Shown one piece after another: positions 33,860-43,712 of a DNA stretch of 64,000 nucleotides. The DNA lies in assembly GCA_963703655.1 (NCBI GenBank), contig CAVPFA010000003.1, forward strand, positions 1,364,001 through 1,428,000. Reading direction: 5' to 3'. The position numbers and the translations under genes were made by a program. The notes under the pieces are model-generated. The model saw only the letters and a list, made by a program, of their open reading frames with translations, ran no database searches and was not told the origin of the DNA. The stretch is from CAVPFA01 sp963703655 (GTDB lineage: Bacteria; Actinomycetota; Acidimicrobiia; Acidimicrobiales; Bog-793). Numbering within the stretch: the stretch's first letter is position 1; each line of letters begins with the position of its first letter.

Positions 33860-34783
33860 ATGCTCAAGTCGGATCGCAACGACATATTCGAAGGCTCTGC
33901 CAAGTTCGGGGATCATGAGACCTGGTACCTCGTGGTCGGGGATCTCGAACGTGCCCGTTCAGGCGAAGGTCCGGCTCCTCTCGTCACGCTTCACGGCGGT
34001 CCCGGAGCCACCCACGATTACCTGCTGCCGATGACCGATCTGGCGACCGGTGGCCGGCCTGTCATCTTCTATGACCAGCTCGGCAATGGTAACTCGACGC
34101 ACCTCCGGGACCGGGGCGCCGACTTCTGGACGGTGAACCTGTTCGTCCGGGAGCTCGCGAACCTCATCGACCATCTCGGCGTCGGTGCTCGCTATCACGT
34201 CCTCGGCCAGTCCTGGGGCGGGATGCTCGCGCAGGAGCACGCGCTGACTCAGCCAGCCGGCTTGCGGTCGCTCGTACTCTCCGACACCGCCGCCTCCTTC
34301 GGCGGCTTCTCCGTCGAAGCGAACAAGCTCCGAGACGGGCTCCCAGCCGATGTCGAAGCCACCCTCAAGCGTCACGAGGAAGAGGGCACGACCGACGATC
34401 CCGAGTACCTCGAGGCTTGCGCCGTCTTCTACCGGCGCCACGTTTGCCGGGTCGATCCGTGGCCGGACGAGATGACGCGAACGTTTCGGGCTCTGGAGGA
34501 GGACCCGACCGTGTACGGCACGACGAACGGACCTTCGGAGTTCCACGTCGTCGGCACTTTCAAGGACTGGTCGGTCATCGACAGGTTGGCCGAGATCCGA
34601 GTTCCGACGTTGGTGATCTCCGGTCGCCACGACGAGGCGACGCCGGTTCTGCAGGAGGTCCTCCTCGGGGGCATCGAAGGCTCCGAGCAGGTCATGCTCG
34701 AGGAATCGTCGCACACACCTTTTTGGGAAGAGCGCGACCTCTACATGACGGCGGTCGGCGATTTCCTTGCCCGCCACGACTGA
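33860..34783 (+). CDS. Proline iminopeptidase-type alpha/beta hydrolase (S33 family)
   Basis: A 307-residue cytosolic hydrolase with the S33 hallmarks: oxyanion motif HGGPG at 45-49, nucleophile elbow G-Q-S-W-G-G with Ser118, an Asp in SGRHDEATP and the catalytic His in EESSHTPFWEE. A helical cap sits in the middle (about 145-230). These peptidases release N-terminal proline or other residues from short peptides. It converges tail-to-tail with gyrA with 2 bp between stops. Confidence 0.85.
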   Translation: MLKSDRNDIFEGSAKFGDHETWYLVVGDLERARSGEGPAPLVTLHGGPGATHDYLLPMTDLATGGRPVIFYDQLGNGNSTHLRDRGADFWTVNLFVRELANLIDHLGVGARYHVLGQSWGGMLAQEHALTQPAGLRSLVLSDTAASFGGFSVEANKLRDGLPADVEATLKRHEEEGTTDDPEYLEACAVFYRRHVCRVDPWPDEMTRTFRALEEDPTVYGTTNGPSEFHVVGTFKDWSVIDRLAEIRVPTLVISGRHDEATPVLQEVLLGGIEGSEQVMLEESSHTPFWEERDLYMTAVGDFLARHD

Positions 34784-34785
34784 CT

Positions 34786-37317
34786 TCAGGTGATCGGCAA
34801 ACTGGGCTGATTGCCGGTGGGTTCCACCTCCTGGGGGACCTTCGCCACTGCTGCCACGGTTTGACCGTCGTCCAGGTTCATGACGCGCACACCGGTCGCG
34901 TCGCGTCCCTGGGCCGCTATCTCCCGTACGGAGGTGCGAATCACCACGCCGGCCGAGGAGACGACGATGATCTCGTCCTCGAGCGACGCCATGAGGGCGG
35001 CAACCACCGCTCCTCGACGCTGGGTGAGCTTGATGCCACGCACCCCTTGTCCGCCTCTGGTCTGGGCGTTGAAGTGATCGAGCTTGGTCCGCTTGCCGTA
35101 CCCGGCGTCGGTAACGATGAGCAGGTCGACCCCGTCACGAGCAACGTCGCACGACACGACCTCGTCATCCGCCCGCAGCCGCATGCCGCGCACTCCGGCC
35201 GCGCTACGTCCCATCGGGCGAACCTCGGACTCCGAGAAACGGATGGCTGTACCGTGCTTGCTCACCATCAGCAAATCGTCGTCACCGCCGGTGCGAACGA
35301 CTCGGACCAGTTCGTCGCCTTCTTTGAGGTTGATGGCGATGAAGCCTTCCCGACGGGATTTGTCGTACTCGGAGAAGGCGGTCTTCTTGACCTGACCGCT
35401 CTTGGTCGCGAACAGGAGGTACTGGTCGGGATCGAACGTCCGCGTCTCGACGATCGCTTGAATGCTCTCCGTCGGCTCGAGAGGCAGCAGGTTGACGATC
35501 GGTGTTCCGCGGGCGTTGCGCTCCTTCAAGGGCACCTCGTGGGCCCTGAGCCGGTAGACCTTGCCGCGGTTCGAGAAAAGAAGCAGGTGTGAGTGCGCCG
35601 TCGTGTGGAGAACCTGATCGATAAGGTCTTCTTCTCTGAGCCTCGTGCCCTGCACCCCTCGTCCGCCGCGTGCCTGGGCGCGGAAAGCGTCGGACTGGAC
35701 GGCCTTGATGTACCCGGCACGCGTAAGGGTCACCACGAGCTCCTCGTCCTCGATGAGGTCCTCGACGAACAGCTCGCCGGGATCGTGGATGAGTCGAGTG
35801 CGCCGCGGCTCGGCGTGCTGCTGTTTGATCCACTCGAGCTCGGTCGAGATAACGGCTCGAAGTCGGACCGGATCACCCAGGATCTCCTCGAGCTCGGCGA
35901 TCGTCTCGGTCAGCTGGGCTATCTCTGTCTCGAGCTCGCTGCGGCCGAGCCTCGTCAGCCGCCCCAGTGTCATGTCCAAGATGTGATTCGCCTGCTCCTC
36001 GCTGAACGAGAACGGCTCGTCCATGAGGTTCGTCCGCGCGGCTGCTCGGTCCTCCGAGCCACGGATCGTTGCGATCACCGCGTCGAGCATGTCGATGGCA
36101 CGAAGCAGCCCCTCGACGATGTGCGCCCGAGCCCGCGCCTTGCGGAGGCGGAACTCCGAACGCCTCGTGACGACCTCCACCTGGTGAGCGATGTACGCGG
36201 TGAGAGCCTGGGCGAGGTTGAGCAGGCGCGGCACGCCGTCGACGAGGGCGAGCATGTGGACGCCGAAGCTCGTCTGCAGGGGTGTGTGCTTGTAGAGGTT
36301 GTTCAGCACCACGTTGGCGTTCGCGTCGCGCTTCAAGGTGATCACGAGGCGCGAGACGCGGCCGGCCGAGTCGTTCTGCACGCCGCTGATGCCCGTGAGA
36401 TCACCGGACTCGATGGCGTCGGCGATCTTCATCTCGATGCCGCCGACCGACGTCTGGTACGGGATCTCGGTGACGACGATCTGGTCGGCGCCCGAACGCG
36501 ACTCGGTGATCTCAGCCACCGCCCGCAGCTTGACCGAACCGCGCCCCGTTCGGTAGGCGTCGAGCAGTCCGGACCGGCCGAGGATGAGTGCGCCGGTCGG
36601 GAAATCGGGGCCCCTGACGAAGCGCATCAGCTCGTCCGGCGTGGCCTCGGGGTGTTCGAGGAGATGCAGCGTCGCGTCGATGATCTCACCGAGGTTGTGC
36701 GGGGGGATATTGGTCGCCATCCCGACGGCGATTCCCTGTGACCCGTTGACGAGCAGGTTCGGATAGCGCGCCGGCAAGACGACCGGTTGGACCTCGTTGC
36801 CGTCGTAGTTCGGGATGAAATCGACTGTTCCTTCGTCGATACCGTCGAGCAGGGCGAGCGCGAGCGGAGCCAAACGGCACTCGGTGTAGCGCATCGCCGC
36901 CGGTCCGGCCTCCGGCCCCGGAGCCCCGAAGTTGCCGTGGCCGTCGATGAGAGGATGGCGCAAGCTGAAGTCCTGGGCCATCCGCGCAAGGGCGTCGTAG
37001 ATCGCCAGGTCGCCGTGTGGATGGAAACGGCCCATGACGTCGCCGACCACCTTGGCGCACTTGGCGTGTGGGCGGTCAGGGCGCAGCCCCGTGTCCGCCA
37101 TCCCGTAGAGAATCCGCCTGTGAACCGGCTTCAAACCGTCTCGCACGTCGGGAAGTGCTCGGGACACGATGACCGACATCGAGTACTCGAGGAAGGACCG
37201 CTCCATCTCCTCTTGGATCTCGATGGGCTCGATCGCGCCCACAGCGCTGCCGCGGCCGTCGTCGTCTGGCGTGCGCGAGCCGGGTGTGTCCGAGTTGTTC
37301 CCGTTGCCTCGTGCCAT
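34786..37317 (-). CDS. gyrA: DNA gyrase subunit A
   Basis: An 843-residue GyrA. The breakage-reunion domain has SRALPDVRDGLKPVHRRILY and the catalytic tyrosine in AMRYTECRL. The C-terminal wheel has six-blade DNA-wrapping repeats and a GyrA-box-like ARGGRG/TRGGQG. With GyrB it introduces negative supercoils. The quinolone region reads HPHGDLAIYD: Leu stands where E. coli has Ser83 (codon at 37006-37008), while Asp87 is kept. The ATG at 37317 is chosen; an upstream GTG at 37335 overlaps the likely ribosome site GGAGG. It is last in the dnaA-dnaN-recF-dciA-gyrB-gyrA series. Confidence 0.97.
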   Translation of the reverse strand: MARGNGNNSDTPGSRTPDDDGRGSAVGAIEPIEIQEEMERSFLEYSMSVIVSRALPDVRDGLKPVHRRILYGMADTGLRPDRPHAKCAKVVGDVMGRFHPHGDLAIYDALARMAQDFSLRHPLIDGHGNFGAPGPEAGPAAMRYTECRLAPLALALLDGIDEGTVDFIPNYDGNEVQPVVLPARYPNLLVNGSQGIAVGMATNIPPHNLGEIIDATLHLLEHPEATPDELMRFVRGPDFPTGALILGRSGLLDAYRTGRGSVKLRAVAEITESRSGADQIVVTEIPYQTSVGGIEMKIADAIESGDLTGISGVQNDSAGRVSRLVITLKRDANANVVLNNLYKHTPLQTSFGVHMLALVDGVPRLLNLAQALTAYIAHQVEVVTRRSEFRLRKARARAHIVEGLLRAIDMLDAVIATIRGSEDRAAARTNLMDEPFSFSEEQANHILDMTLGRLTRLGRSELETEIAQLTETIAELEEILGDPVRLRAVISTELEWIKQQHAEPRRTRLIHDPGELFVEDLIEDEELVVTLTRAGYIKAVQSDAFRAQARGGRGVQGTRLREEDLIDQVLHTTAHSHLLLFSNRGKVYRLRAHEVPLKERNARGTPIVNLLPLEPTESIQAIVETRTFDPDQYLLFATKSGQVKKTAFSEYDKSRREGFIAINLKEGDELVRVVRTGGDDDLLMVSKHGTAIRFSESEVRPMGRSAAGVRGMRLRADDEVVSCDVARDGVDLLIVTDAGYGKRTKLDHFNAQTRGGQGVRGIKLTQRRGAVVAALMASLEDEIIVVSSAGVVIRTSVREIAAQGRDATGVRVMNLDDGQTVAAVAKVPQEVEPTGNQPSLPIT

Positions 37318-37392
37318 GTGTGGGGCTGCCTCCACTACTCGTGCTGGACTGGCGGTCCTTGTCGATCGCGACCGGTCAGGTGGTGCCCGAGA

Positions 37393-39399
37393 TCAGATGT
37401 CCAGGAAACGGACATCCGTCGCGTGGGTCTGGATGAAGGTGCGGCGGACATCGACGTCATCGCCCATGAGGATCGAGCAGATGTCGTCTGCGATCGAGGC
37501 CTGCTCCATCGTCACCTGCAGCAGTGACCGCAGGGCCGGGTCGATCGTCGTGTCCCGGAGCTCGGTGAAGTCCATCTCCCCGAGCCCCTTCAGGCGCTGG
37601 AACTCCTTGGTGTGATTCGGATGCTCGGCCATGAAGCGGGCCCGCTCGACGTCGTCTTTCAAGTAGACCTTCGAGTTGCCGACCAGCGTCGAGTACAGCG
37701 GCGGCTGGGCGACGTACACGTGGCCCGTCTCGATGAGCGATTTCATCTGGCGCAGGAAGAACGTCAGCAGCAGTGTCCGTATGTGCGAGCCGTCAACGTC
37801 GGCGTCCGCTAGCAGGATCACCTTGTGGTAGCGGATCTTTGCGACATCGAAGTCATCTGCCACACCGGCGCCGATCGCCAAGATGAGGGCCTGGATCTCC
37901 GCGTTCTTCAGCATCTTGTCGACCCGGGCCTTCTCGACATTCAGGATCTTGCCCCTGATCGGCAAGATGGCCTGGGTGCGAGGATTGCGCGCGTCCTGGG
38001 CCGTGCCGAGAGCCGAAAGTCCTTCGACGATGAACAGCTCGGACTCGCGAGGCTCGCGTGACGAGCAGTCGACGAGCTTGCCCGGGAGGCCGGCGCCGTC
38101 CAGAGCGTTCTTGCGCCGGGTGAGGTCGCGGGCCTGGCGTGCAGCGACGCGGGCGCGCTGGGCGAGCAGCGCCTTCTGCACGATCTGGCTCGCCTCTTTC
38201 GGGTTCTCCTCCAGCCATTCAGCGAGCTTGTCGTTCGTAGCCTTCTCGACCAGCGACCGTATGGACACGTTGCCCAGCTTGGCTTTGGTCTGACCTTCGA
38301 ACTGGGGATTCGTCATCCTGACTGACACGATTGCGGTGAGGCCCTCCCGGATGTCCTCGCCCGTCAGGTTGTCGCCGGACTCCTTGACGACGTTGCGCTG
38401 CCGTGCGTACTTGTTGACGACATTCGTGAGCCCCTTCTTGAAGCCCTCTTCGTGCATACCGCCTTCGTTGGTCGCAATACCGTTCGCATATGAGTAGATG
38501 CTCTCGTAGTAGCCGGTGTTCCATTGCAAGGCCACCTCGACCTCCTGGTCGGTCTCGGCCTGGGAGAAGGCGGCCACCTTGCGGAACAGCGACTCCTTGG
38601 ACGTGTTGAGGTGCTTGACGTAGTCGACGATCCCGCCCGTGTAGCGATACGTCTCCTCCGCCAGGTGCGCCGGGCGTTCATCTCTGAAGCGGATCTCGAG
38701 ACCTCGGTTGAGAAAGGCCATGACCTGCAGCCGCTCGAGCACCGTCTGGGCCCGGAACTCCGTCTCCTCGAAGATCGTGGGATCCGGCCAGAAACTCACC
38801 GTCGTGCCCGTCCGGCCCCGCGGCGCAGGTCCGGTCACCTCGAGCGGGCCCTTCGGATTGCCGCCGTCGACGAACTCGATCCGGTACCGGTTCCCCCCCC
38901 GGTCGACTTCCAGGACGAGACGCGCGGAGAGGGCGTTCACGACCGATACCCCGACCCCGTGCAGTCCGCCCGAGACCTTGTAGCCCGAGCCGCCGAACTT
39001 GCCGCCGGCGTGCAGCACGGTGAGCACGACCTCCGCGGCTGTCTTGTCGGGGTAGCCGGGAATGGGGTCAACTGGGATGCCCCGCCCGTTGTCGCTCACC
39101 CGGCAACCGCCGTCGGCGAGCAACGACACCTCGATGCGACTGCAGTACCCCGCCATCGCCTCGTCGACGGCATTGTCGACGACCTCCCAGATCAGATGGT
39201 GAAGGCCAGTCGGGCCCGTGGACCCGATGAACATGCCCGGTCGCAGCCGGACCGGCTCCAAGCCTTCGAGCACAGTGATGTCTTCCGCCTCGTACGAAGC
39301 GGGCGTCACCGGCACTGAAACCACGTTGTCGTTCTCCTTCTCGTCCTTCGCCCCGTCGGCTTGTTCGGCGCCGTCCCCCTTACCGCTGTCCAAGTCCAC
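37393..39399 (-). CDS. gyrB: DNA gyrase subunit B
   Basis: A 668-residue GyrB: GHKL ATPase (EVVDNAVDEA, NGRGIPVD, GGLHGVGVSVVNA), transducer domain, TOPRIM (FIVEGLSALGT, and LLADADVDGSHI) and the C-terminal GyrA-binding motif QRLKGLGEMD. The frame is open further upstream, but GTG 39399 has a GGAAGG site 8 nt before it and gives a normal length. It lies 75 bp upstream of gyrA. Confidence 0.97.
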   Translation of the reverse strand: MDLDSGKGDGAEQADGAKDEKENDNVVSVPVTPASYEAEDITVLEGLEPVRLRPGMFIGSTGPTGLHHLIWEVVDNAVDEAMAGYCSRIEVSLLADGGCRVSDNGRGIPVDPIPGYPDKTAAEVVLTVLHAGGKFGGSGYKVSGGLHGVGVSVVNALSARLVLEVDRGGNRYRIEFVDGGNPKGPLEVTGPAPRGRTGTTVSFWPDPTIFEETEFRAQTVLERLQVMAFLNRGLEIRFRDERPAHLAEETYRYTGGIVDYVKHLNTSKESLFRKVAAFSQAETDQEVEVALQWNTGYYESIYSYANGIATNEGGMHEEGFKKGLTNVVNKYARQRNVVKESGDNLTGEDIREGLTAIVSVRMTNPQFEGQTKAKLGNVSIRSLVEKATNDKLAEWLEENPKEASQIVQKALLAQRARVAARQARDLTRRKNALDGAGLPGKLVDCSSREPRESELFIVEGLSALGTAQDARNPRTQAILPIRGKILNVEKARVDKMLKNAEIQALILAIGAGVADDFDVAKIRYHKVILLADADVDGSHIRTLLLTFFLRQMKSLIETGHVYVAQPPLYSTLVGNSKVYLKDDVERARFMAEHPNHTKEFQRLKGLGEMDFTELRDTTIDPALRSLLQVTMEQASIADDICSILMGDDVDVRRTFIQTHATDVRFLDI

Positions 39400-39487
39400 A
39401 GGCGCGACCTTCCAACGATGACGGACGGAACGGGCCGGAGACGAACCCTCGGTGGATGCGGATCCAACTCCCGACGATGTCTCCAGT

Positions 39488-39871
39488 CTATCGGCGTGAG
39501 CCCCACACCACACGGACGCTGAGACGTTCCGGAGCCGCGTCACCGAGCTCGTCGGCGAGACGGCCCAGCACTGCAGAACCGGCTAGCTCCAGCTCAGTGG
39601 CCCAAGCAGGGTGGTCCACCGACACGACAAGCTCGCGGCCCCGGACGAGCTGCGGGCGTACCTGGCGGGCCATGCCCGGGCCGACGACTTCCTCCCAGCA
39701 ATCGGCCACGCGGCCCAGCACGAGAGCATCTTCCATCCCCCGCTGACGCAGCAGCTGACCGATGGCCGAACCGATAGGGACTGTCGTGCCGCCGCCTTCC
39801 CCCTCTTCGGCGGGCCTGGCCGTCACGTCCTCGCGGTGCGCTCGCGTAGCCTCGCCTCGACAGCCGCTCAC
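39488..39871 (-). CDS. dciA: DciA/DUF721 helicase-loader protein
   Basis: A 127-residue DUF721 protein, the DciA family that recruits the replicative helicase DnaB in bacteria lacking DnaC/DnaI. The core VLGRVADCWEEVVGPGMARQ and ELVVSVDHPAWATELELA are standard. It overlaps recF by 4 nt (GTGA) and precedes gyrB, as its homologue (Rv0004) does in mycobacteria. Confidence 0.85.
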   Translation of the reverse strand: MSGCRGEATRAHREDVTARPAEEGEGGGTTVPIGSAIGQLLRQRGMEDALVLGRVADCWEEVVGPGMARQVRPQLVRGRELVVSVDHPAWATELELAGSAVLGRLADELGDAAPERLSVRVVWGSRR

Positions 39872-40953
39872 GACTCCAGCCTACCGTCGACCAGGCGCAA
39901 CACCAGGTTCGGCGCTGCCCCCGGGGGAAGCTCGCCGGCCGTCGTCAGGAGCGCCTGTCCGCCGGGCAGCTCGCCGACGAGCGCCCGAGCCGTGCCCTCG
40001 TCGAGCTCGGAGAAGGCGTCGTCTAAAAGCAGCACCGGCGCAGCGCCCGTGATCGCCGTCATGAGGCGGTGACTGGCGAGCCGTAGCGACAGGGCGACGC
40101 AGCGTTGACGCCCCTGCGAGAGCCGTGTGCGGGCATCGAGCCTGCCCGCCGCGAGCTCGAGCTCGTCGCGCTGGGGACCGACGGTGGTCGTCGCCCGCCG
40201 CAGGTCCTCCCAGCGTGCCGAGGCGATCGCCTCGGTCAAGGTCCCTTCCCAGGACCGGGCGTAACGCATCTCGAAGGTGCCCGCTTCTCCGGCCAGGACC
40301 GCGAACGCCTCGGCGGCGAGCGGTGAGAGCGCTTGCACCAGCTCGTCGCGGGAAGACGCGAGACGCTCTCCGATCTGAGCCAGCCGATCGTCCCAGACGT
40401 CGAGCGTCGCCGCGGCTTCGGAGTCGAGACGGCCACCAAGTTGGCGCAAGAGCGCGTTTCGATGCCGCAGCACGCGGTCCAGGGCCGTGCTGTCCGCCCC
40501 GAGCCGGGGATGGGCTTGGGCCAGCACGCCATCGACGAAATCTCGGCGACCGCCGGGCGGGCCCTTCACGAGCGCGAGGTCGTCGGGAGTGAACAGCGTC
40601 GTCCGCAGGACCTCGACAAGTCCGCGCGCACCGGTCACTCGTTGGGTGTTGTGCCAGGCCCGGTCACGTTGGCCGGGAAGGATCTCGATCTCGATCTCCA
40701 CCTTCCGGCTTCCCACCAGCACGTCGCAGAGGACCCGCGATTGCGAAGCGCCCTCCCGCACGATCGCCTCACGGGGTGCCCCCCGGAAGGACTGCAGCGT
40801 CGAGGCGTACACGATCGCCTCGAGAAGGCTGGACTTTCCGGCGCCGTTGTCGCCCTGCACGACGGTCAGCCCGTCCGTCGAAGGGCGAAGCTCCACAGCC
40901 TCGAAGTTGCGGAACTCGTGCAGCTCGAGCCGTAGGACCACGGTCTCGCTCAT
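39868..40953 (-). CDS. recF: RecF recombination protein
   Basis: A 361-residue SMC-like ATPase: Walker A GDNGAGKSS near residues 35-43, signature motif LSQGRQRCVALSLRLA and Walker B LLLDDAFSELD. It loads RecA at gapped DNA. Its start is 17 bp after the dnaN stop, in the usual operon. Confidence 0.95.
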   Translation of the reverse strand: MSETVVLRLELHEFRNFEAVELRPSTDGLTVVQGDNGAGKSSLLEAIVYASTLQSFRGAPREAIVREGASQSRVLCDVLVGSRKVEIEIEILPGQRDRAWHNTQRVTGARGLVEVLRTTLFTPDDLALVKGPPGGRRDFVDGVLAQAHPRLGADSTALDRVLRHRNALLRQLGGRLDSEAAATLDVWDDRLAQIGERLASSRDELVQALSPLAAEAFAVLAGEAGTFEMRYARSWEGTLTEAIASARWEDLRRATTTVGPQRDELELAAGRLDARTRLSQGRQRCVALSLRLASHRLMTAITGAAPVLLLDDAFSELDEGTARALVGELPGGQALLTTAGELPPGAAPNLVLRLVDGRLES

Positions 40954-40970
40954 ACGGCGTTACCGCACGC

Positions 40971-42095
40971 TCAGGACACCTTCACCGGCATGAGCAGGTA
41001 GCGGTACTCATCCTCGCCCTCTCCGCGGACGAGAGCCGGTTTGCCCGGGTCGTTCACCTCCACCACGATCGTGTCGGCCCGGACCGCCTCGACGCCGTCG
41101 AGCAGATAATTCGGGTTGAAGGCCACGGTCAGGTCCTCGCCCTGAAAGTCCCCTTCGATGCTCTCTTCAGCTCGTCCGCTCTCGGGCGTGAGGACGGTGA
41201 GCTCCACTCCCCCGTCGTGCAGGGCAAGCCGTACCGGGGTCGTGGCGTCCTTGGTGTCTCTCACCACGAGGCGTACCCGGCGGAGAGCCGCTTCCAGGTC
41301 GTCGCGCGACACACGCAGGTGGTAGGCGTAGGACGCCGGGATGAGTCGCTCGACTTCTGGGAACTGGCCTCGCAGCAGCCTCGTGGTGATCCGCACGGAG
41401 TCCAGGTCGAAGACTGCATCCAGGTCACTGTGGCGAAACACGATCGTTCGCTCCTCGTCCCCCTTCCCACTCGAAGCCAGCCGTTGGACCTCCGTGAGCG
41501 CCTTGGCCGGGACGAGCACCTGCCCGCCGGGCTCGACGGCGGTCATCCCCGCGAAGTCGCGGAACGCGAGCCTGTACGAATCGGTGGCAATGAGTCGGAG
41601 TCCGCCTTCGGTCGCGACCATGAGCACCCCGGTCAGCTGCGGTGCCCGGGAATCGTCGACCAGCGCCGCCCGCACGACTTGGCGCAGGCCGTCGGCGAAC
41701 ACGGCGCCAGGGATCTCGATGCCTTCCTGTTCTGGCACTCCAAGTCGCGTGATCTCCGCCCCGATGGCGACCCGAACAACGAATTCCGCCCGTCCCGATG
41801 AGAACCGCACCTCTTCGTCGTCCGACGACACCGTCACTGCGCCGGCCTCGAACGAGCGAACGATATCGACGACCAAGCGGGACGGCACGAGCGCCGAGCC
41901 GTCCGAGTCGCCTGCGACCTGGCAACGAGCCTCGATCACGAGATCGGGATCCGAGCCGACGACATCGAGCTCGTTCCCGCGCAGACCGAGCCGCAGCCCG
42001 ACAGCGCCGAAGCTTGGACCGGGGCGGCCGCTTGTGGCTCTTGATGCGATGACGAGGGTGTCGAGAAGCGTGTCACGATCGGCACGAAACTTCAC
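40971..42095 (-). CDS. dnaN: DNA polymerase III beta sliding clamp
   Basis: A 374-residue clamp with three repeated domains and the conserved C-terminal YRYLLMPVKVS. It encircles DNA as a dimer and tethers the replicative polymerase. The ATG at 42095 follows a 210-bp gap from dnaA that likely holds its promoter. Confidence 0.97.
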   Translation of the reverse strand: MKFRADRDTLLDTLVIASRATSGRPGPSFGAVGLRLGLRGNELDVVGSDPDLVIEARCQVAGDSDGSALVPSRLVVDIVRSFEAGAVTVSSDDEEVRFSSGRAEFVVRVAIGAEITRLGVPEQEGIEIPGAVFADGLRQVVRAALVDDSRAPQLTGVLMVATEGGLRLIATDSYRLAFRDFAGMTAVEPGGQVLVPAKALTEVQRLASSGKGDEERTIVFRHSDLDAVFDLDSVRITTRLLRGQFPEVERLIPASYAYHLRVSRDDLEAALRRVRLVVRDTKDATTPVRLALHDGGVELTVLTPESGRAEESIEGDFQGEDLTVAFNPNYLLDGVEAVRADTIVVEVNDPGKPALVRGEGEDEYRYLLMPVKVS

Positions 42096-42305
42096 GAATG
42101 CTCTACTCCCTTCGAATTAGAGAAAGAAAACAGCAGAGGTAGTAGGCCCTGTGGAAGGTGCATAACGAGCGATTCTCCCTGTTCGGGAGGGGTCTACTTT
42201 TCCTCGCGATATCCCCCTGGCACACAGCGCCTCCGCGCTCTTGGCCAGCGGCTGGGGAAACTGCGACAGGTCATCCCCTGCCGGAGAGCAGATGTCCACA
42301 GATGT
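42096..42305. other. dnaA-dnaN intergenic region, part of the possible origin
   Basis: A 210-bp spacer with a moderately AT-rich patch near dnaN (AATTAGAGAAAGAAAAC) and one near-consensus DnaA box, ATGTCCACA, at 42292-42300 (one mismatch to TTGTCCACA). In many actinobacteria this spacer contains oriC; here boxes are too few to be sure. Confidence 0.45.
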
Positions 42306-43712
42306 TCAACCGTTTTTGATCTGCACGCTGAGCTCGGTGACCTGGTCGTATACCTGCCGGCGCTCTTTCATGAGTCCCGACACCTTTTCGACCGCATGGA
42401 TGACTGTAGTGTGGTCCCGGTCGCTGAACTCCCGTCCTATGGCCGGATAGCTGAACTCGGTGAGCTCACGGAACAGGTACATCGCAATCTGCCGGGCTAT
42501 CACTAGGGGTCGCCGGCGGCTCGGTCCGATGAGCTCCTCGACGCTGAAGCCGAAATGGTCGGCGCTGGTCTCGATGATCTGTTGGGCGGTGATCTGTCGT
42601 GGCTGCTTGGATGCGACGAAATCGGCAAGGACCGACTCGGCGAGCTCACGGGTCAGCGGTTGCCGGTTCAAGCTGGCGTAAGCCGTGACGCGGATGAGCG
42701 CTCCTTCGAGCTCCCTGATGTTTTCCTTGACCATCGTCGCGATGAAATCGAGTACGTCGTCGCCGACCACGGCGTGCTCGTGCTCGGCCTTGGTGCGCAA
42801 GATCGCGATGCGGGTCTCGAGCTCTGGTGGCTGGATGTCGGTGGTCAGGCCCGAGAGCAACCGGCTGCGAAGACGGTCCTCGAGGGTCGCGATCGCCCAC
42901 GGTGCGCGATCGGAGGTCAGCACGATCTGCTTAGACGAGCCGTACAACGAATTGAAGGTGTGGAACAGCTCCTCTTGCAGGGACTCCTTCTTGTCCATGA
43001 ACTGGACGTCGTCGATGAGAAGCACGTCGCACTCCCGGTAGCGACGACGAAAGGCGCCCATGTCGTCTTTCGCACGGAGTGTCTCTACGAATTCGTTCAT
43101 GAACGTCTCGGTCGAGACGTAACGCACTCGCATCCTCGCGAAGTTCTCGCGCACGTAGTTCCCGACCGCTTGCAGCAGGTGTGTCTTTCCCAGTCCTGCG
43201 GCCCCGTAAACGAACAAGGGGTTGTAGGACCGTGCCGGTGCCTCGGCCACCGACAAGGCTGCGGCGTGGGCGAAGCGGTTGGACGGCCCGATCACGAAGG
43301 CATCGAAGGTGTACTTCGGGTTGAGTGGGACGTCGTCGGCCCCTCGGGCACTTGCCCGCGCCGGAGGGCCCCCATTGCCGTGTACCTGCTCGACGAGCGC
43401 GACGTACCGGGGTTCGATCTGTTCGAGGTCCCTTCCCAAGGTGAGCTCCTCTGAGCTCACGTCGTCGACCTGCACGTCAAAGCGGAATTGGACCTCCTTG
43501 CCGGAGCTGTCGAGAAGAGCCTCGTGAACAAGGCCGTGGAAACGGCCTTCCAGACGATCGCGGACTACCCCGCTCGGCACCGCGAGCACGAGGGTCCCGT
43601 TCGCGACGGCCACTGGACGGATCGAGGAGAACCACGCCCGCCACGTTGCATCGGACACCTGGGAACGCAGGGAGTCCGAACAGTCATTCCACAGTTGCTG
43701 TGCTTCTGTCAC
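42306..43712 (-). CDS. dnaA: Chromosomal replication initiator DnaA
   Basis: A 468-residue DnaA: domain I helices, a short domain II linker (GNGGPPARASARG), AAA+ domain with Walker A GAAGLGKTH and Walker B LLIDDVQF, and domain IV with the DNA-binding signature DRDHTTVIHAVEKV. It melts oriC and loads the helicase. The frame extends upstream, but GTG 43712 has a GGAGGG site 8 nt before it. DnaA-box-like sites at 43738-43769 lie in its leader, so it probably regulates itself. Confidence 0.97.
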   Translation of the reverse strand: MTEAQQLWNDCSDSLRSQVSDATWRAWFSSIRPVAVANGTLVLAVPSGVVRDRLEGRFHGLVHEALLDSSGKEVQFRFDVQVDDVSSEELTLGRDLEQIEPRYVALVEQVHGNGGPPARASARGADDVPLNPKYTFDAFVIGPSNRFAHAAALSVAEAPARSYNPLFVYGAAGLGKTHLLQAVGNYVRENFARMRVRYVSTETFMNEFVETLRAKDDMGAFRRRYRECDVLLIDDVQFMDKKESLQEELFHTFNSLYGSSKQIVLTSDRAPWAIATLEDRLRSRLLSGLTTDIQPPELETRIAILRTKAEHEHAVVGDDVLDFIATMVKENIRELEGALIRVTAYASLNRQPLTRELAESVLADFVASKQPRQITAQQIIETSADHFGFSVEELIGPSRRRPLVIARQIAMYLFRELTEFSYPAIGREFSDRDHTTVIHAVEKVSGLMKERRQVYDQVTELSVQIKNG

